Shown here: piece after piece, positions 9,029-16,819 of the stretch | Layout: the number at the start of each line of letters is the position of its first letter | Position numbering within the stretch: the stretch's first letter is position 1 | DNA from: JACJXF01 sp038316435 | Lineage (GTDB): Bacteria > Bacteroidota > Bacteroidia > Bacteroidales > GCA-2748055 | DNA: 64,000 bases | Assembly: GCA_038316435.1 (NCBI GenBank) | Contig: JBBQAQ010000004.1 | Location: forward strand, 1-64,000 | Direction of reading: 5' to 3' | Made by a program: the position numbers and the translations under genes | Notes under the pieces: generated by a model | Database searches by the model: none | Told to the model about the DNA's origin: nothing | The model's input: the letters and a program-made list of their open reading frames with translations, nothing else

Positions 9029-9107
9029 GCACAATACCAACAATTAATACAATTATAAAGGCAATCCGGGTTGGTTTATCCATTTTAGTATCATCAATCT
9101 CTTTCAT
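9003..9107 (-). CDS. 34-residue single-span membrane protein
   Basis: The frame runs from ATG (complement of 9105-9107) to TAG (complement of 9003-9005). The peptide has a charged N-terminus (MKEIDDTKMDKPTR) followed by about 18 hydrophobic residues (IAFIIVLIVGIVLIAVYY), a textbook single transmembrane helix with the positive residue placed on the cytoplasmic side. It lies about 80 bases downstream of the histidine kinase on the same strand and may be co-transcribed with the two-component system, perhaps as a small modulator; that is speculation. It partly overlaps the RHS relic on the other strand. It could be a chance ORF. Confidence 0.45.
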   Translation of the reverse strand: MKEIDDTKMDKPTRIAFIIVLIVGIVLIAVYYLR

Positions 9108-9188
9108 AATTTGAATTTTTTCTCAAAATTCATGATAAAGCACCGCAATAAATAACAAAAGGCATTAAAAAAGGATTAAAATTCTTCT

Positions 9189-10559
9189 TTAGGCTATAGG
9201 AAGGAAGACAGATATTGTGGTACCTGTTCCTAATTGTGAGTGGATTGAGATACTTCCATTGTGTAGTTGAAGTATCTTTTTTACTAATGATAACCCTATG
9301 CCATGACCCTTTGTGTCAGAAGTATTTGTCCCTCTATAAAATGGCTCGAACATTCTTTTTTGATCTGATTCATTGATCCCCCTGCCATTATCTGAAAACT
9401 TAATAATTGTATCCTTTTCATTAAAACCAATAGAAATATTTACTTTATGATCAGCAGAATATTTGCATGCATTTTCCATCAGATTGAAGAAAATTATTTT
9501 CAAAATGGTTTCATTGGATAGAATATTTAATTTATTTTCTTCCTCAGGCATTTGCTCGAAGTCAGTACTTATTCTATAATTTTTATTCAATTGCTCAAGT
9601 TCAGTTTGAGTTTGCAGTAATACCTCATCTACCCTGACTTTGTTAACCATAATCTTTTCAATGTCACTACTGGTCTGAGCCAGGTAAAGAAGGCTATTTG
9701 AAAGGTTCGATAAGTTTCGTATGTCTTTTAAAATACTTTTTAGGAGATTTTCATAATCTTCAACGGTACGCGTTTTAAATAGAGAGACTTCAATTTGGCC
9801 TGAAACTAAAGTAAGGGGTGTCCTTATTCCGTGAGAAGCATTTGACACAAAACTTCTTTGCAATTCGAATGCTTCCTGAAGTCTGCCCAGCATAGAATTA
9901 AAGGTATCTGCAAGCATAGATATTTCATCATTTTCATTACCAGCTTGTACCCTTATATTAAGTTGTGAAGCGGAAATTGAATTCACTTGTTTTATTACAT
10001 TATTTATTGGACTAAGTGCGTTTTTGGAGTAATACAAACCTGTAAGGTAGGTAACTGCAATTGTAAATATAATCCCTGAAATAAGAACGAAACGAAGATT
10101 GCGCAGACTCATAAATCCATTTTTGTCTGTCGCACTTGCTATCACAGCGCAGTCCATATTATTGAAAGAGAATACAAAACCCACGAATTGTTTCTTACCT
10201 ATTTTTAAATGTAGGGTTTCATCTTCCCTTATTTGAGGTAAAATGCTATTAATTGTCTGTTGAGGAATTAATCCCCCTGGAGTCGAAAATAATAAGTTCC
10301 CATCAGGTCTAAAAATAAGAAGTTTATGTTCCCCTAATAAATTAATGGTATTAGTTTCAATTATTGTAAGCAGAGTGCTATCGATTTCAGGAACCTGCAC
10401 TAATAACTTTGCCGTATTAAAAGCGTAAGACTCGACCCTGTTATAAAAATCCTCTGAACGATTTAAAGCTGAAAGATAGTAAACCGTACCAGCAAAAAAT
10501 ATTAATATAGCCCCCACCAAAACTGTAAACTGCAAGGTAAGTTTTTGTCTGATTTTCAT
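9189..10559 (-). CDS. sensor histidine kinase (HAMP type) with an altered H-box
   Basis: A 456-residue two-component sensor. It has one transmembrane helix near 8-30, an extracytoplasmic sensor of about 125 residues, a second helix near 157-177, HAMP near 180-230, HisKA with the phospho-accepting His243, and a HATPase domain with the N-box (NLMENACKYS), the G1 box (DNGRGI) and the G2 box (GHGIGLSLVK). The H-box reads SHGIRTPL instead of SHELRTPL, so the acidic residue that normally follows the histidine is a glycine. It overlaps the response regulator by 4 bases, so the pair is one operon. Its divergent neighbour is a Na+/H+ antiporter, a plausible target. Confidence 0.9.
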   Translation of the reverse strand: MKIRQKLTLQFTVLVGAILIFFAGTVYYLSALNRSEDFYNRVESYAFNTAKLLVQVPEIDSTLLTIIETNTINLLGEHKLLIFRPDGNLLFSTPGGLIPQQTINSILPQIREDETLHLKIGKKQFVGFVFSFNNMDCAVIASATDKNGFMSLRNLRFVLISGIIFTIAVTYLTGLYYSKNALSPINNVIKQVNSISASQLNIRVQAGNENDEISMLADTFNSMLGRLQEAFELQRSFVSNASHGIRTPLTLVSGQIEVSLFKTRTVEDYENLLKSILKDIRNLSNLSNSLLYLAQTSSDIEKIMVNKVRVDEVLLQTQTELEQLNKNYRISTDFEQMPEEENKLNILSNETILKIIFFNLMENACKYSADHKVNISIGFNEKDTIIKFSDNGRGINESDQKRMFEPFYRGTNTSDTKGHGIGLSLVKKILQLHNGSISIHSQLGTGTTISVFLPIA

Positions 10560-11260
10560 AATAAATCCTCCCGCATTACATATCCCATGCCCACAACTGT
10601 ATGTAAAAGTTTTTGCTGAAAATTCTTATCCACTTTATTTCTTAAAAGATTAACATATACGTCAATTACATTTGTTCCGGTATTGAAGTTTATATTCCAA
10701 ACTTCTCTTGCTATTTCTTCCCTTGAAATTATTTTCCCAGGATTAGTAACAAAATATACCAGTAAATTAAATTCGCGGCTAGTAAGGTCAATTCTTTTAT
10801 CCCCCCGCATAACAATTTTTTTTGTCAAATCAATCACAAGATCGGCAAAACAGGCTAAATAATCCCTATCTTTTTCCCCGGGAACCCTTTTAAGAATAGC
10901 ATGTATCCTGGCTAATAATTCAGCAAACTCAAATGGCTTTACAAGGTAATCATCAGTTCCTGCCTTATACCCAGCGAGCTTATCATCGATACTCCCTAAA
11001 GCAGTTAACATTAGAATGGGAGTATCGATCTGCTTTTCTCGGAGGGTAGTGCAAATCTCGAGCCCGTCGATGTTTGGAAGACCTAAATCCAGAATAATCA
11101 AATCATATTGATTCGCAAGCGCCATTTTCAATCCAACATATCCATCCAAGGCAATTTCGGCCAGATAATTATTTTCGACAAGACCTCGTTTAATAAATAC
11201 CGTAACGCCGGGCTCATCTTCAATAATAAGGATTTTATGTTTTTTGCTATTTTCTTTCAT
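10556..11260 (-). CDS. OmpR/PhoB-family response regulator
   Basis: A 234-residue regulator. The receiver domain has the acidic pocket (Glu14, Asp15), the phospho-accepting Asp58 (LIILDLGLPN), a Thr in MLTALGS and a Lys in YLVKPFE, so it looks fully functional. The C-terminal winged helix of the OmpR type (LTSREFNLLVYFVTNPGK; NVIDVYVNLLRNKVD) is complete. It is transcribed ahead of its cognate kinase. Direct TTTGTAA repeats in the 165-base divergent gap (11380-11386 and 11401 side) may be binding sites. Confidence 0.92.
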   Translation of the reverse strand: MKENSKKHKILIIEDEPGVTVFIKRGLVENNYLAEIALDGYVGLKMALANQYDLIILDLGLPNIDGLEICTTLREKQIDTPILMLTALGSIDDKLAGYKAGTDDYLVKPFEFAELLARIHAILKRVPGEKDRDYLACFADLVIDLTKKIVMRGDKRIDLTSREFNLLVYFVTNPGKIISREEIAREVWNINFNTGTNVIDVYVNLLRNKVDKNFQQKLLHTVVGMGYVMREDLL

Positions 11261-11364
11261 AGATAGGTATTTACCATATTTAATAAATGTAAAGCCTAGT
11301 AAGGTAATACAAAAGTCTGAACATTAAATTTTCATTAAAAATTACAATCCGACAAGCAGTTTGT

Positions 11365-11395
11365 AACAAATGCTAATAATCATTTGTAAATTTAA
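11365..11395. promoter_or_regulatory. possible response-regulator site: repeated TTTGTAA in the divergent gap
   Basis: Between the response regulator and nhaD the sequence GTTTGTAAC is followed about 22 bases later by ATTTGTAAAT, two direct copies of TTTGTAA at two-helical-turn spacing. OmpR-type regulators bind direct repeats, so this is a candidate site for autoregulation or nhaD control. The region is AT-rich and the match is short. Confidence 0.25.
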
Positions 11396-11425
11396 CGTTC
11401 TATTAAATCCCCATAAATCAAGAGT

Positions 11426-12877
11426 ATGTTTATAGTAATGATTGTTCTATTTGTTCTGGGATATCTTGCAATTGCGCTTGAACACCCGCTTAAAATTGAT
11501 AAAGCTGTTTCGGCGCTCGCAATTGGTACCTTATGCTGGGTTGCTTATGCATTTGGCCTTTTCGATATTCTGACGAATGGGTTTAGCCCCGAATTCAATG
11601 AATTTGTTAAGCATAAAGAGGGACTGGGTGATATGAGTTCGGCCAAATCTTTTCTTGAAAACATTAGAAATCTTTCCGGAGAAGAAAAGTCTGAATGGAT
11701 TATAATAATGCGAGAATGGCTTGTAGATAATCAGATACTAAGACATCTGGGTGAAATTTCCGAGATATTATTTTTCCTTCTCGGGGCAATGACAATTGTT
11801 GAAGTTGTTGATCAGCATGAAGGATTTAAGGTTATTACCGATAGTATAAAAACCACTCGTAAAATTAAACTCCTTTGGATTCTCAGTTTTCTAACTTTCT
11901 TTCTTTCAGCTGTTTTAGACAACCTTACTACAACCATCGTAATGATTGCCTTACTCAGAAAGTTAATAAACGATAAGCAAACCCGATGGTTCTTTGCAAG
12001 TATGGTTGTTTTGGCTGCAAACGCAGGAGGTGCCTGGTCTCCGATTGGAGATGTTACCACCATTATGCTCTGGATAGGCGGGCAAGTAACCTCCACGGCA
12101 ATAATTACAAGAGTCTTTTTACCAAGCCTCGCAACTTTGATTGTTCCATTGACAATCATAAGTTTTACGATGAAAGGGGAAGTAGAAAAGCCGAAAAGTA
12201 CCGAATCTGAAAAACAATTCACGTCGCCTGCTGAAAGAAAACTGCTTCTTTTTCTTGGAGTAGGTGGACTTCTGTTTGTGCCAGTTTTTAAAACAATTAC
12301 TCACCTTCCGCCATATATGGGGATGCTGCTGAGTTTATCTATTCTCTGGCTTGTGACTGAAATTATTCACAGGAATAAAGATCATGAATCGAAATCCAGA
12401 TTAAAGATTATATATATTCTAAAGCAGGTTGAGCTATCCACCATTTTCTTCTTTCTGGGGATTCTTAGTGCTGTTGCCGCACTTCAGTCTGCCGGACAAC
12501 TCTTCAAACTTTCGGAATTTCTAAATGATAATCTTGCAAATGTGTATCTTATAGACCTTGCAATTGGCGTATTATCTGCAATAGTAGACAATGTTCCTCT
12601 TGTAGCGGGAGCAATGGGAATGTACCCTATTGAAGCAGCAGGTGCAGTTGGATTTGCAGGTAACTTTGTTCAAGATGGTATTTTCTGGGAGTTTCTTGCA
12701 TACACTGCCGGAACCGGTGGAAGTATTCTTATTATAGGTTCGGCAGCTGGTGTTGCAGCTATGGGTCTGGAAAAGATTGACTTTATCTGGTACTTAAAAA
12801 AGATCTCTCTTTTGGCATTTTCAGGGTATATTGCCGGAGCAATTGTTTATTACCTTCAAATTCAAGTGCTTATGTGA
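11426..12877 (+). CDS. nhaD: NhaD-type Na+/H+ antiporter
   Basis: A 483-residue polytopic membrane protein of the NhaD branch of the ArsB/NhaD (ion transporter) superfamily, exchanging cytoplasmic Na+ or Li+ for protons. Two family signatures are visible: SAVLDNLTTTIVMIALLRK and, in the second half, SAIVDNVPLVAGAMGMYP. Both carry the Asp-Asn pair expected in the ion path. About 11-12 hydrophobic helices can be counted, and the length is normal. It is divergent from a two-component system that may control it in response to salt or pH; this is inference. Start ATG at 11426. Confidence 0.9.
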   Translation: MFIVMIVLFVLGYLAIALEHPLKIDKAVSALAIGTLCWVAYAFGLFDILTNGFSPEFNEFVKHKEGLGDMSSAKSFLENIRNLSGEEKSEWIIIMREWLVDNQILRHLGEISEILFFLLGAMTIVEVVDQHEGFKVITDSIKTTRKIKLLWILSFLTFFLSAVLDNLTTTIVMIALLRKLINDKQTRWFFASMVVLAANAGGAWSPIGDVTTIMLWIGGQVTSTAIITRVFLPSLATLIVPLTIISFTMKGEVEKPKSTESEKQFTSPAERKLLLFLGVGGLLFVPVFKTITHLPPYMGMLLSLSILWLVTEIIHRNKDHESKSRLKIIYILKQVELSTIFFFLGILSAVAALQSAGQLFKLSEFLNDNLANVYLIDLAIGVLSAIVDNVPLVAGAMGMYPIEAAGAVGFAGNFVQDGIFWEFLAYTAGTGGSILIIGSAAGVAAMGLEKIDFIWYLKKISLLAFSGYIAGAIVYYLQIQVLM

Positions 12878-12890
12878 GAGTTTGCCTTGT

Positions 12891-13010
12891 TTAAGATGTT
12901 TTTTTAATCTGTAATTGCAAAACTGTTTTCTTTTTTAGCAAAATGGGGCGAATTTTGTAACCCGAACCATCGGTAAAAAGAACTTTTGCCAGATAAATAT
13001 CTCTTACCAT
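12891..13010 (-). pseudogene. truncated PemK/MazF-type toxin relic
   Basis: From the ATG at 13010-13008 the peptide begins MVRDIYLAKVLFTDGSGYK and continues IRPILL, the N-terminal signature of PemK/MazF endoribonuclease toxins, then runs out of homology and stops after 39 codons. A complete toxin is about 110 residues, so most of the gene is gone. Its start overlaps the stop of the antitoxin relic, the usual arrangement for these modules. Confidence 0.6.
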
Positions 13011-13222
13011 TTGCTATAATCTTCATTATCAATTATAGGCGAGGCTAAATTTACACCTTGCATGTTGTTTAAATCTTCGTTACTCCAAAACTCAAAACTA
13101 TTTTCCAAGGCTTTTGTATGGGGCATAATAATGATTTCAAGTTCCTAATTTTTCATTTCATCAGGTATATCAATTTGAAGCTATGTAGTTGAAGGGGTTA
13201 TGATGGTGCGAAGAGCTTGCAT
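13004..13222 (-). pseudogene. decayed antitoxin relic with two in-frame TAG stops
   Basis: The frame from ATG (13222-13220) to TAA (13006-13004) holds 73 codons and is interrupted by TAG at codons 14 and 26. Read through, it gives LQIDIPDEMKN and then ELEIIIMPHTKA, a pattern typical of small Bacteroidota antitoxin N-termini (an 'I.IPdem...lEiiImP' swapped-hairpin-like start), and ends NEDYSKW just as the toxin begins. With the truncated toxin this is a dead type II toxin-antitoxin pair. The rest of the 12878-13405 gap, about 180 bases, is AT-rich and shows nothing further. Confidence 0.55.
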
Positions 13223-13441
13223 GGTATTTTATTTTTACTTAAAAGTAGTTTATACATGAATTGAAATAAAAAAAATTACGCAATCGTATTTATCAGTAAT
13301 TAAAGTGAATAATATCATCATTCAAATTTAACAACCATAAGTTATATTCCATAATTTACTTTAAACTAATGCTTTACCCTACTTTTTTAGGAGTAAATAC
13401 CCAATGTGGTTCCCTTGGCAGTTGCCAATAGTTTTTCTATT

Positions 13442-13485
13442 AGTAAATCATTTCGTACATTTGCGAAATGTAAAAATGATTTACT
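13442..13485. promoter_or_regulatory. nested palindromic operator overlapping the arsenic-operon promoter
   Basis: AGTAAATCATTT (13442-13453) is the exact reverse complement of AAATGATTTACT (13474-13485). Nested inside, TACATTT (13456-13462) is the exact reverse complement of AAATGTA (13466-13472) around GCG. The TACATTTG at 13456-13463 is also a TAnnTTTG -7 box, and the permease ATG begins two bases after the outer arm. A repressor bound here would block the promoter. An ArsR-type repressor is encoded third in this operon, so it is the natural candidate. Confidence 0.65.
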
Positions 13486-13486
13486 A

Positions 13487-14524
13487 ATGAATTCCCTGAA
13501 TAAAATTCCAGCAACTAATAAAAAACTGTTTCTAATACTTTTATTACCGATCTGGTATTTAGTTTATCACTATTTACAGCCGATAGCTGATTTTTTGGTT
13601 AGTAATGTTTTAGGCCTCGAGAAAGGAAAGCATCTTACAGAAGCCTTACGCTTCTTCATTTTTGAGTTTCCGAAAGTGATTATGTTGCTTACATTGATTA
13701 TTTTCTTCGTTGGCATAATCCGAACATATTTCTCCCCTGAAAATACCAGAAAATTGCTAGCTGGAAAATCGGAATTTACCGGAAATATTCTTGCAAGTCT
13801 TCTTGGGATAGTTACACCATTCTGCTCCTGTTCTGCAATACCTTTGTTTTTGGGTTTTGTGCAAGCCGGAGTGCCACTGGGAGTTACGTTTTCCTTTCTC
13901 ATTGCAGCACCCATGATTAATGAAGTTGCTGTTGTGTTGCTTTTTGGTATGTTTGGATGGAAGGTTGCAGTGATATATGTTGTTACCGGACTTACAATTT
14001 CGATCCTTGCCGGTTGGGTCATAGGTAAACTTAAATTAGAGAAATGGGTTGAAGACTGGGTTTACAAAACAAAAATTGAGGTGAATGATTTACAGGTTGA
14101 AAAACTAACCCTTTCAGACCGTATGAAATTTGGCTTTGAAGCCGTCAGAGAAATTGTTGGAAAAGTATGGATTTACGTTGCAATTGGTATTGCCGTTGGT
14201 GCAGGCGTACATGGTTATGTTCCCGCAGAATTTATGGCCTCGTTCATGGGAAAATCAGTATGGTATTCGGTTCCCTTATCTGTATTAATCGGCATACCAT
14301 TATACTCAAATGCACCTGGGATAATTCCGATTGTTGCTGTGTTGCTTGAAAAAGGAGCTTCGCTCGGAACATCACTTGCATTTATGATGTCGGTTATAGG
14401 TCTTTCGTTACCGGAAACTATCATCCTGCGAAAAGTCCTGAAACTTCCATTAATACTGACATTTGTAGGAATTGTAGCTTCTGGAATTATGATTGTTGGT
14501 TTCCTTTTTAATATAATTTTTTAA
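13487..14524 (+). CDS. arsP: ArsP-type permease (COG0701 family), probable organoarsenical exporter
   Basis: A 345-residue membrane permease from the ATG at 13487. An upstream in-frame GTG at 13406 would place coding sequence across the operator, so it is rejected. Eight or more hydrophobic helices are visible. The family signature VTPFCSCSAIPLFLGFVQAG is present, with its internal echo IGIPLYSNAPGIIPIVAVLL. ArsP members export trivalent organoarsenicals, while other members of the family move different substrates. The ArsE, ArsR, ArsF and ArsG genes directly downstream favour an arsenical substrate. It is the first gene of the operon. Confidence 0.75.
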   Translation: MNSLNKIPATNKKLFLILLLPIWYLVYHYLQPIADFLVSNVLGLEKGKHLTEALRFFIFEFPKVIMLLTLIIFFVGIIRTYFSPENTRKLLAGKSEFTGNILASLLGIVTPFCSCSAIPLFLGFVQAGVPLGVTFSFLIAAPMINEVAVVLLFGMFGWKVAVIYVVTGLTISILAGWVIGKLKLEKWVEDWVYKTKIEVNDLQVEKLTLSDRMKFGFEAVREIVGKVWIYVAIGIAVGAGVHGYVPAEFMASFMGKSVWYSVPLSVLIGIPLYSNAPGIIPIVAVLLEKGASLGTSLAFMMSVIGLSLPETIILRKVLKLPLILTFVGIVASGIMIVGFLFNIIF

Positions 14525-14540
14525 TCTAAATATCAAAAAC

Positions 14541-14783
14541 ATGATAATCAAAGTATTAGGCAGCGGTTGTGCAAATTGCCATAACCTCGAAAAAGCTACC
14601 ATCAATGCACTGGCTGAAATGAACCTTTCGGCTGAAGTAGTGAAAGAACAGGATATTCAGAAAATTATGTCGTATGGTATCATGCGCACACCTGCGCTGG
14701 TAATTGATGAAAAAGTGGCTTTATATGGAAGAGTTCCCTCTGTAAATGAATTGAAAGAAATTATCGCAAAGTTTATTAATTAG
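14541..14783 (+). CDS. arsE: ArsE-like thioredoxin-fold redox-active disulfide protein
   Basis: An 80-residue cytoplasmic thioredoxin-fold protein with the redox pair CANC (SGCANCHNLEK, residues 9-12) and the cis-Pro loop MRTPALVIDE. It belongs to the small 'redox-active disulfide protein 2' group. In Shewanella, arsE-arsF-arsG act together on nitroaromatic arsenicals, and here ArsF and ArsG genes follow in the same operon, so the ArsE name is reasonable. As a stand-alone protein it could equally be a general thiol reductant for the permease. Start ATG at 14541, 17 bases after the permease. Confidence 0.68.
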   Translation: MIIKVLGSGCANCHNLEKATINALAEMNLSAEVVKEQDIQKIMSYGIMRTPALVIDEKVALYGRVPSVNELKEIIAKFIN

Positions 14784-14789
14784 TGACAG

Positions 14790-15098
14790 ATGGCAAAAAC
14801 AAAGAACGATTTTTCGGAACGCCAAAAACAAATGGCGCTTTTTGCGAAAGCACTTAGTCACCCTGCAAGGGTTTATATTGTTGAAAAGCTTTCTGAGTAT
14901 AAAGATATCTGTTGTACCAGCGGAGAGATGATTGGGGATATCCCAATTGCGCGTTCTACCTTATCGAGGCACCTGAAAGAGTTGAAATACGCAGGCATTA
15001 TCCAGGGCGAAATAGAACCTCCCTTTATAAAATATTGTCTAAACAAGGAAAACTGGAAACTTGCAAAGGAATTGTGTAGTGAATTGTTTAAAAAATAA
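14790..15098 (+). CDS. arsR: ArsR/SmtB-family repressor 1
   Basis: A 102-residue winged-helix repressor. The recognition region reads IPIARSTLSRHLKELKYAGI. Upstream of it, DICCTSGEMI carries two adjacent cysteines in the region where arsenic-sensing ArsR proteins place their thiol ligands, with additional Cys in IKYCLN and KELCSE. Release from DNA on As(III) or organoarsenical binding is known for the family; which ligand is used here cannot be read. Start ATG at 14790, 6 bases after arsE. It probably binds the nested palindrome at 13442-13485. Confidence 0.85.
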   Translation: MAKTKNDFSERQKQMALFAKALSHPARVYIVEKLSEYKDICCTSGEMIGDIPIARSTLSRHLKELKYAGIIQGEIEPPFIKYCLNKENWKLAKELCSELFKK

Positions 15099-15110
15099 AT
15101 AATAAATCCC

Positions 15111-15524
15111 TTGAAATTTCTAATTGTATTATCAATTTTATTTACTGGCATTACGTTTGGATTAAACGCTCAAAGTAAGGCTACTCCTGCTCCATCACTG
15201 GAAGTTTACTATTTTCATGCTACAGGCAGATGCGTAACTTGTTTGGCTGTGGAAGAAAACACCCAAAAATTTCTTGAAAGTAATTTTAAACCCGAAATGC
15301 AAAGCGGAGTTATAAAATTTACAGCATTTAATGTTGATGAAGAAAAGAATAAAGCGCTGGTTGAAAAATACCAGATTTCGTTTTCTACTTTATTAATAAT
15401 AAATCTAAAAGACCAAAAACCAGTGGTGACCGATTTTACCAACAATGCATTTAAATACGCTCATACAAATCCAACAAAATATAGTCAACTGTTGGTAGCT
15501 GAAATACAGAAAAATCTGAATTAG
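15111..15524 (+). CDS. arsF: ArsF-family protein (nitroaromatic-arsenical reductase subunit)
   Basis: A 137-residue exported protein with a signal peptide (residues 1-20, ending NAQS) and a thioredoxin-like domain with the cysteine pair CVTC (TGRCVTCLAVEE). This matches the ArsF family, which with ArsE is reported to reduce nitrophenyl arsenicals such as roxarsone derivatives. The only available start is TTG at 15111, because an in-frame TAA lies just upstream and no ATG occurs before the signal peptide. It sits between arsR and arsG with 12- and 3-base gaps, so it is firmly within the operon. Confidence 0.75.
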   Translation: MKFLIVLSILFTGITFGLNAQSKATPAPSLEVYYFHATGRCVTCLAVEENTQKFLESNFKPEMQSGVIKFTAFNVDEEKNKALVEKYQISFSTLLIINLKDQKPVVTDFTNNAFKYAHTNPTKYSQLLVAEIQKNLN

Positions 15525-15527
15525 AGA

Positions 15528-16229
15528 ATGGAATTCCTGCAATCATTGTTAGACAATACCAGTGCTCCTATTCTGTATGCTTTTATAATTGGATTGATGA
15601 CATCAATCAGTCCTTGTCCGCTTGCGACAAATATTACAGCAATTGGGTATATCAGTAAAGAAATTGAAAACAAACGACAAATATTTCTAAACGGAATACT
15701 TTATACACTTGGCAGGGCAATTAGTTACACAGGCCTTGGCGTAATTTTATACTTCGGCGCAAGTAAATTTCAGGTTGCAAAGCTGTTTCAGACTTATGGT
15801 GAGCGATTTCTGGGTCCGTTACTAATAGTTATAGGTGTTTTAATGTTGGATGTAATTCATCTGAAATTTCCCGAATTTGGCGGACTAACAAATAAAATAC
15901 AAGGAAACCTAAAAAAAGGAAATGCCTTGGGCGCCTTGCTTTTGGGGATGCTGTTTTCACTTGCATTTTGCCCCTATAGCGGTGTATTATATTTTGGAAT
16001 GCTAATTCCAATGACTATTTCCAGTGCTTCGGGCTTGTATTTACCTGTGGTTTTTGCATTTGCAACCGGATTACCCGTTATTTTATTTGCATGGCTTTTG
16101 GCATACAGCGTAGCTAGTGTGGGAGAATTTTATAATAAAATCAAGCTTTTTCAAAAATGGTTTAACCTCGTCATTGCAGTACTTTTTATTCTTGTGGGGC
16201 TTTATTACACCATAAAATTCTTTGTTTAA
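15528..16229 (+). CDS. arsG: ArsG-family aromatic arsenical efflux permease (CcdA/DsbD-like)
   Basis: A 233-residue membrane protein with six hydrophobic helices and the paired motifs SISPCPLATN and LAFCPYSGVLYFGM. These are the two Cys-Pro elements of the CcdA/DsbD fold. The ArsG branch of this fold is described as an aromatic (aminobenzyl) arsenical exporter. Its position directly after ArsF, 3 bases away, supports that over a cytochrome-c-maturation role. It may alternatively pass electrons to exported ArsF through the membrane, which the CcdA-like cysteines would allow. Confidence 0.75.
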   Translation: MEFLQSLLDNTSAPILYAFIIGLMTSISPCPLATNITAIGYISKEIENKRQIFLNGILYTLGRAISYTGLGVILYFGASKFQVAKLFQTYGERFLGPLLIVIGVLMLDVIHLKFPEFGGLTNKIQGNLKKGNALGALLLGMLFSLAFCPYSGVLYFGMLIPMTISSASGLYLPVVFAFATGLPVILFAWLLAYSVASVGEFYNKIKLFQKWFNLVIAVLFILVGLYYTIKFFV

Positions 16230-16446
16230 AAGTTTTGGTTCAAGTACCTAGAAGTTTGCCAATTTAGATTTTCGTTCGCAGGTAAACATATTAGTTCTCT
16301 TATTCATTCATGTTAATCATTGATATATATGCTTTTACAATCGTTATTAGCTACTCAAGTTACCTACACTTTTACCTGTTTAATATCAAGAAAATTATTT
16401 TTTCTTAATCCCATTAAAAAAAATTGCAAATAAATATTTCATGTCG

Positions 16447-16454
16447 TATGTTTG
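16447..16454 (+). promoter_or_regulatory. candidate -7 promoter box TATGTTTG before the second arsR
   Basis: TATGTTTG matches TAnnTTTG and lies 19 bases before the arsR2 start, so the leader would be very short. The inorganic arsenic genes (arsR2, arsC, acr3) could therefore be a second transcription unit with its own promoter. Confidence 0.45.
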
Positions 16455-16473
16455 CGTCATTAGAAATTAAAAT

Positions 16474-16812
16474 ATGAATAAATCAGAGAATTTTGACGGC
16501 AATTTACAGGAACTTGCGCGATTTGCTAAAGTAATCTCGCATCCTGCGCGCTTGGCTATTCTTCAATACCTTGCAGAAACGAAAACCTGTATTTCAGGGG
16601 ATATTTCCGATTTTCTGCCATTGAGTCGAACCACTGTATCGCAACATTTAAAGGAACTTCGGGATTTGGGGCTGATCCATGGTGATATAGAGGGATTGAA
16701 AATAAACTATTGCCTGTGTAATTCCAATATTGCCGATTTCAAACAAAAGTTTGAGTCATTTTTTGCAAATATTTCATCCCTTGAAGCGAATTGCGAAACG
16801 AATTGTAAATAA
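16474..16812 (+). CDS. arsR: ArsR/SmtB-family repressor 2
   Basis: A 112-residue winged-helix repressor related to but distinct from the one at 14790. The recognition helix region is LPLSRTTVSQHLKELRDLGL. The cysteines differ: one in ETKTCISG, a pair in NYCLCN, and a C-terminal pair in ANCETNC. C-terminal or dimer-interface cysteines are known As(III) ligands in some ArsR branches. It starts the arsR-arsC-acr3 group and most likely controls it. Having two ArsR types suggests separate responses to organic and inorganic arsenic. Confidence 0.88.
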   Translation: MNKSENFDGNLQELARFAKVISHPARLAILQYLAETKTCISGDISDFLPLSRTTVSQHLKELRDLGLIHGDIEGLKINYCLCNSNIADFKQKFESFFANISSLEANCETNCK

Positions 16813-16819
16813 ATCATAT

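Noticed and set aside
13004..13222. Two TAG codons in the antitoxin frame as a sign of amber recoding
   Set aside because: The partner toxin is also truncated and no intact gene in the window contains internal TAG, so decay is the simpler explanation.
13406..13486. Upstream in-frame GTG start for the ArsP-type permease
   Set aside because: It would translate the promoter and operator palindrome and adds a non-membrane segment not typical of the family.
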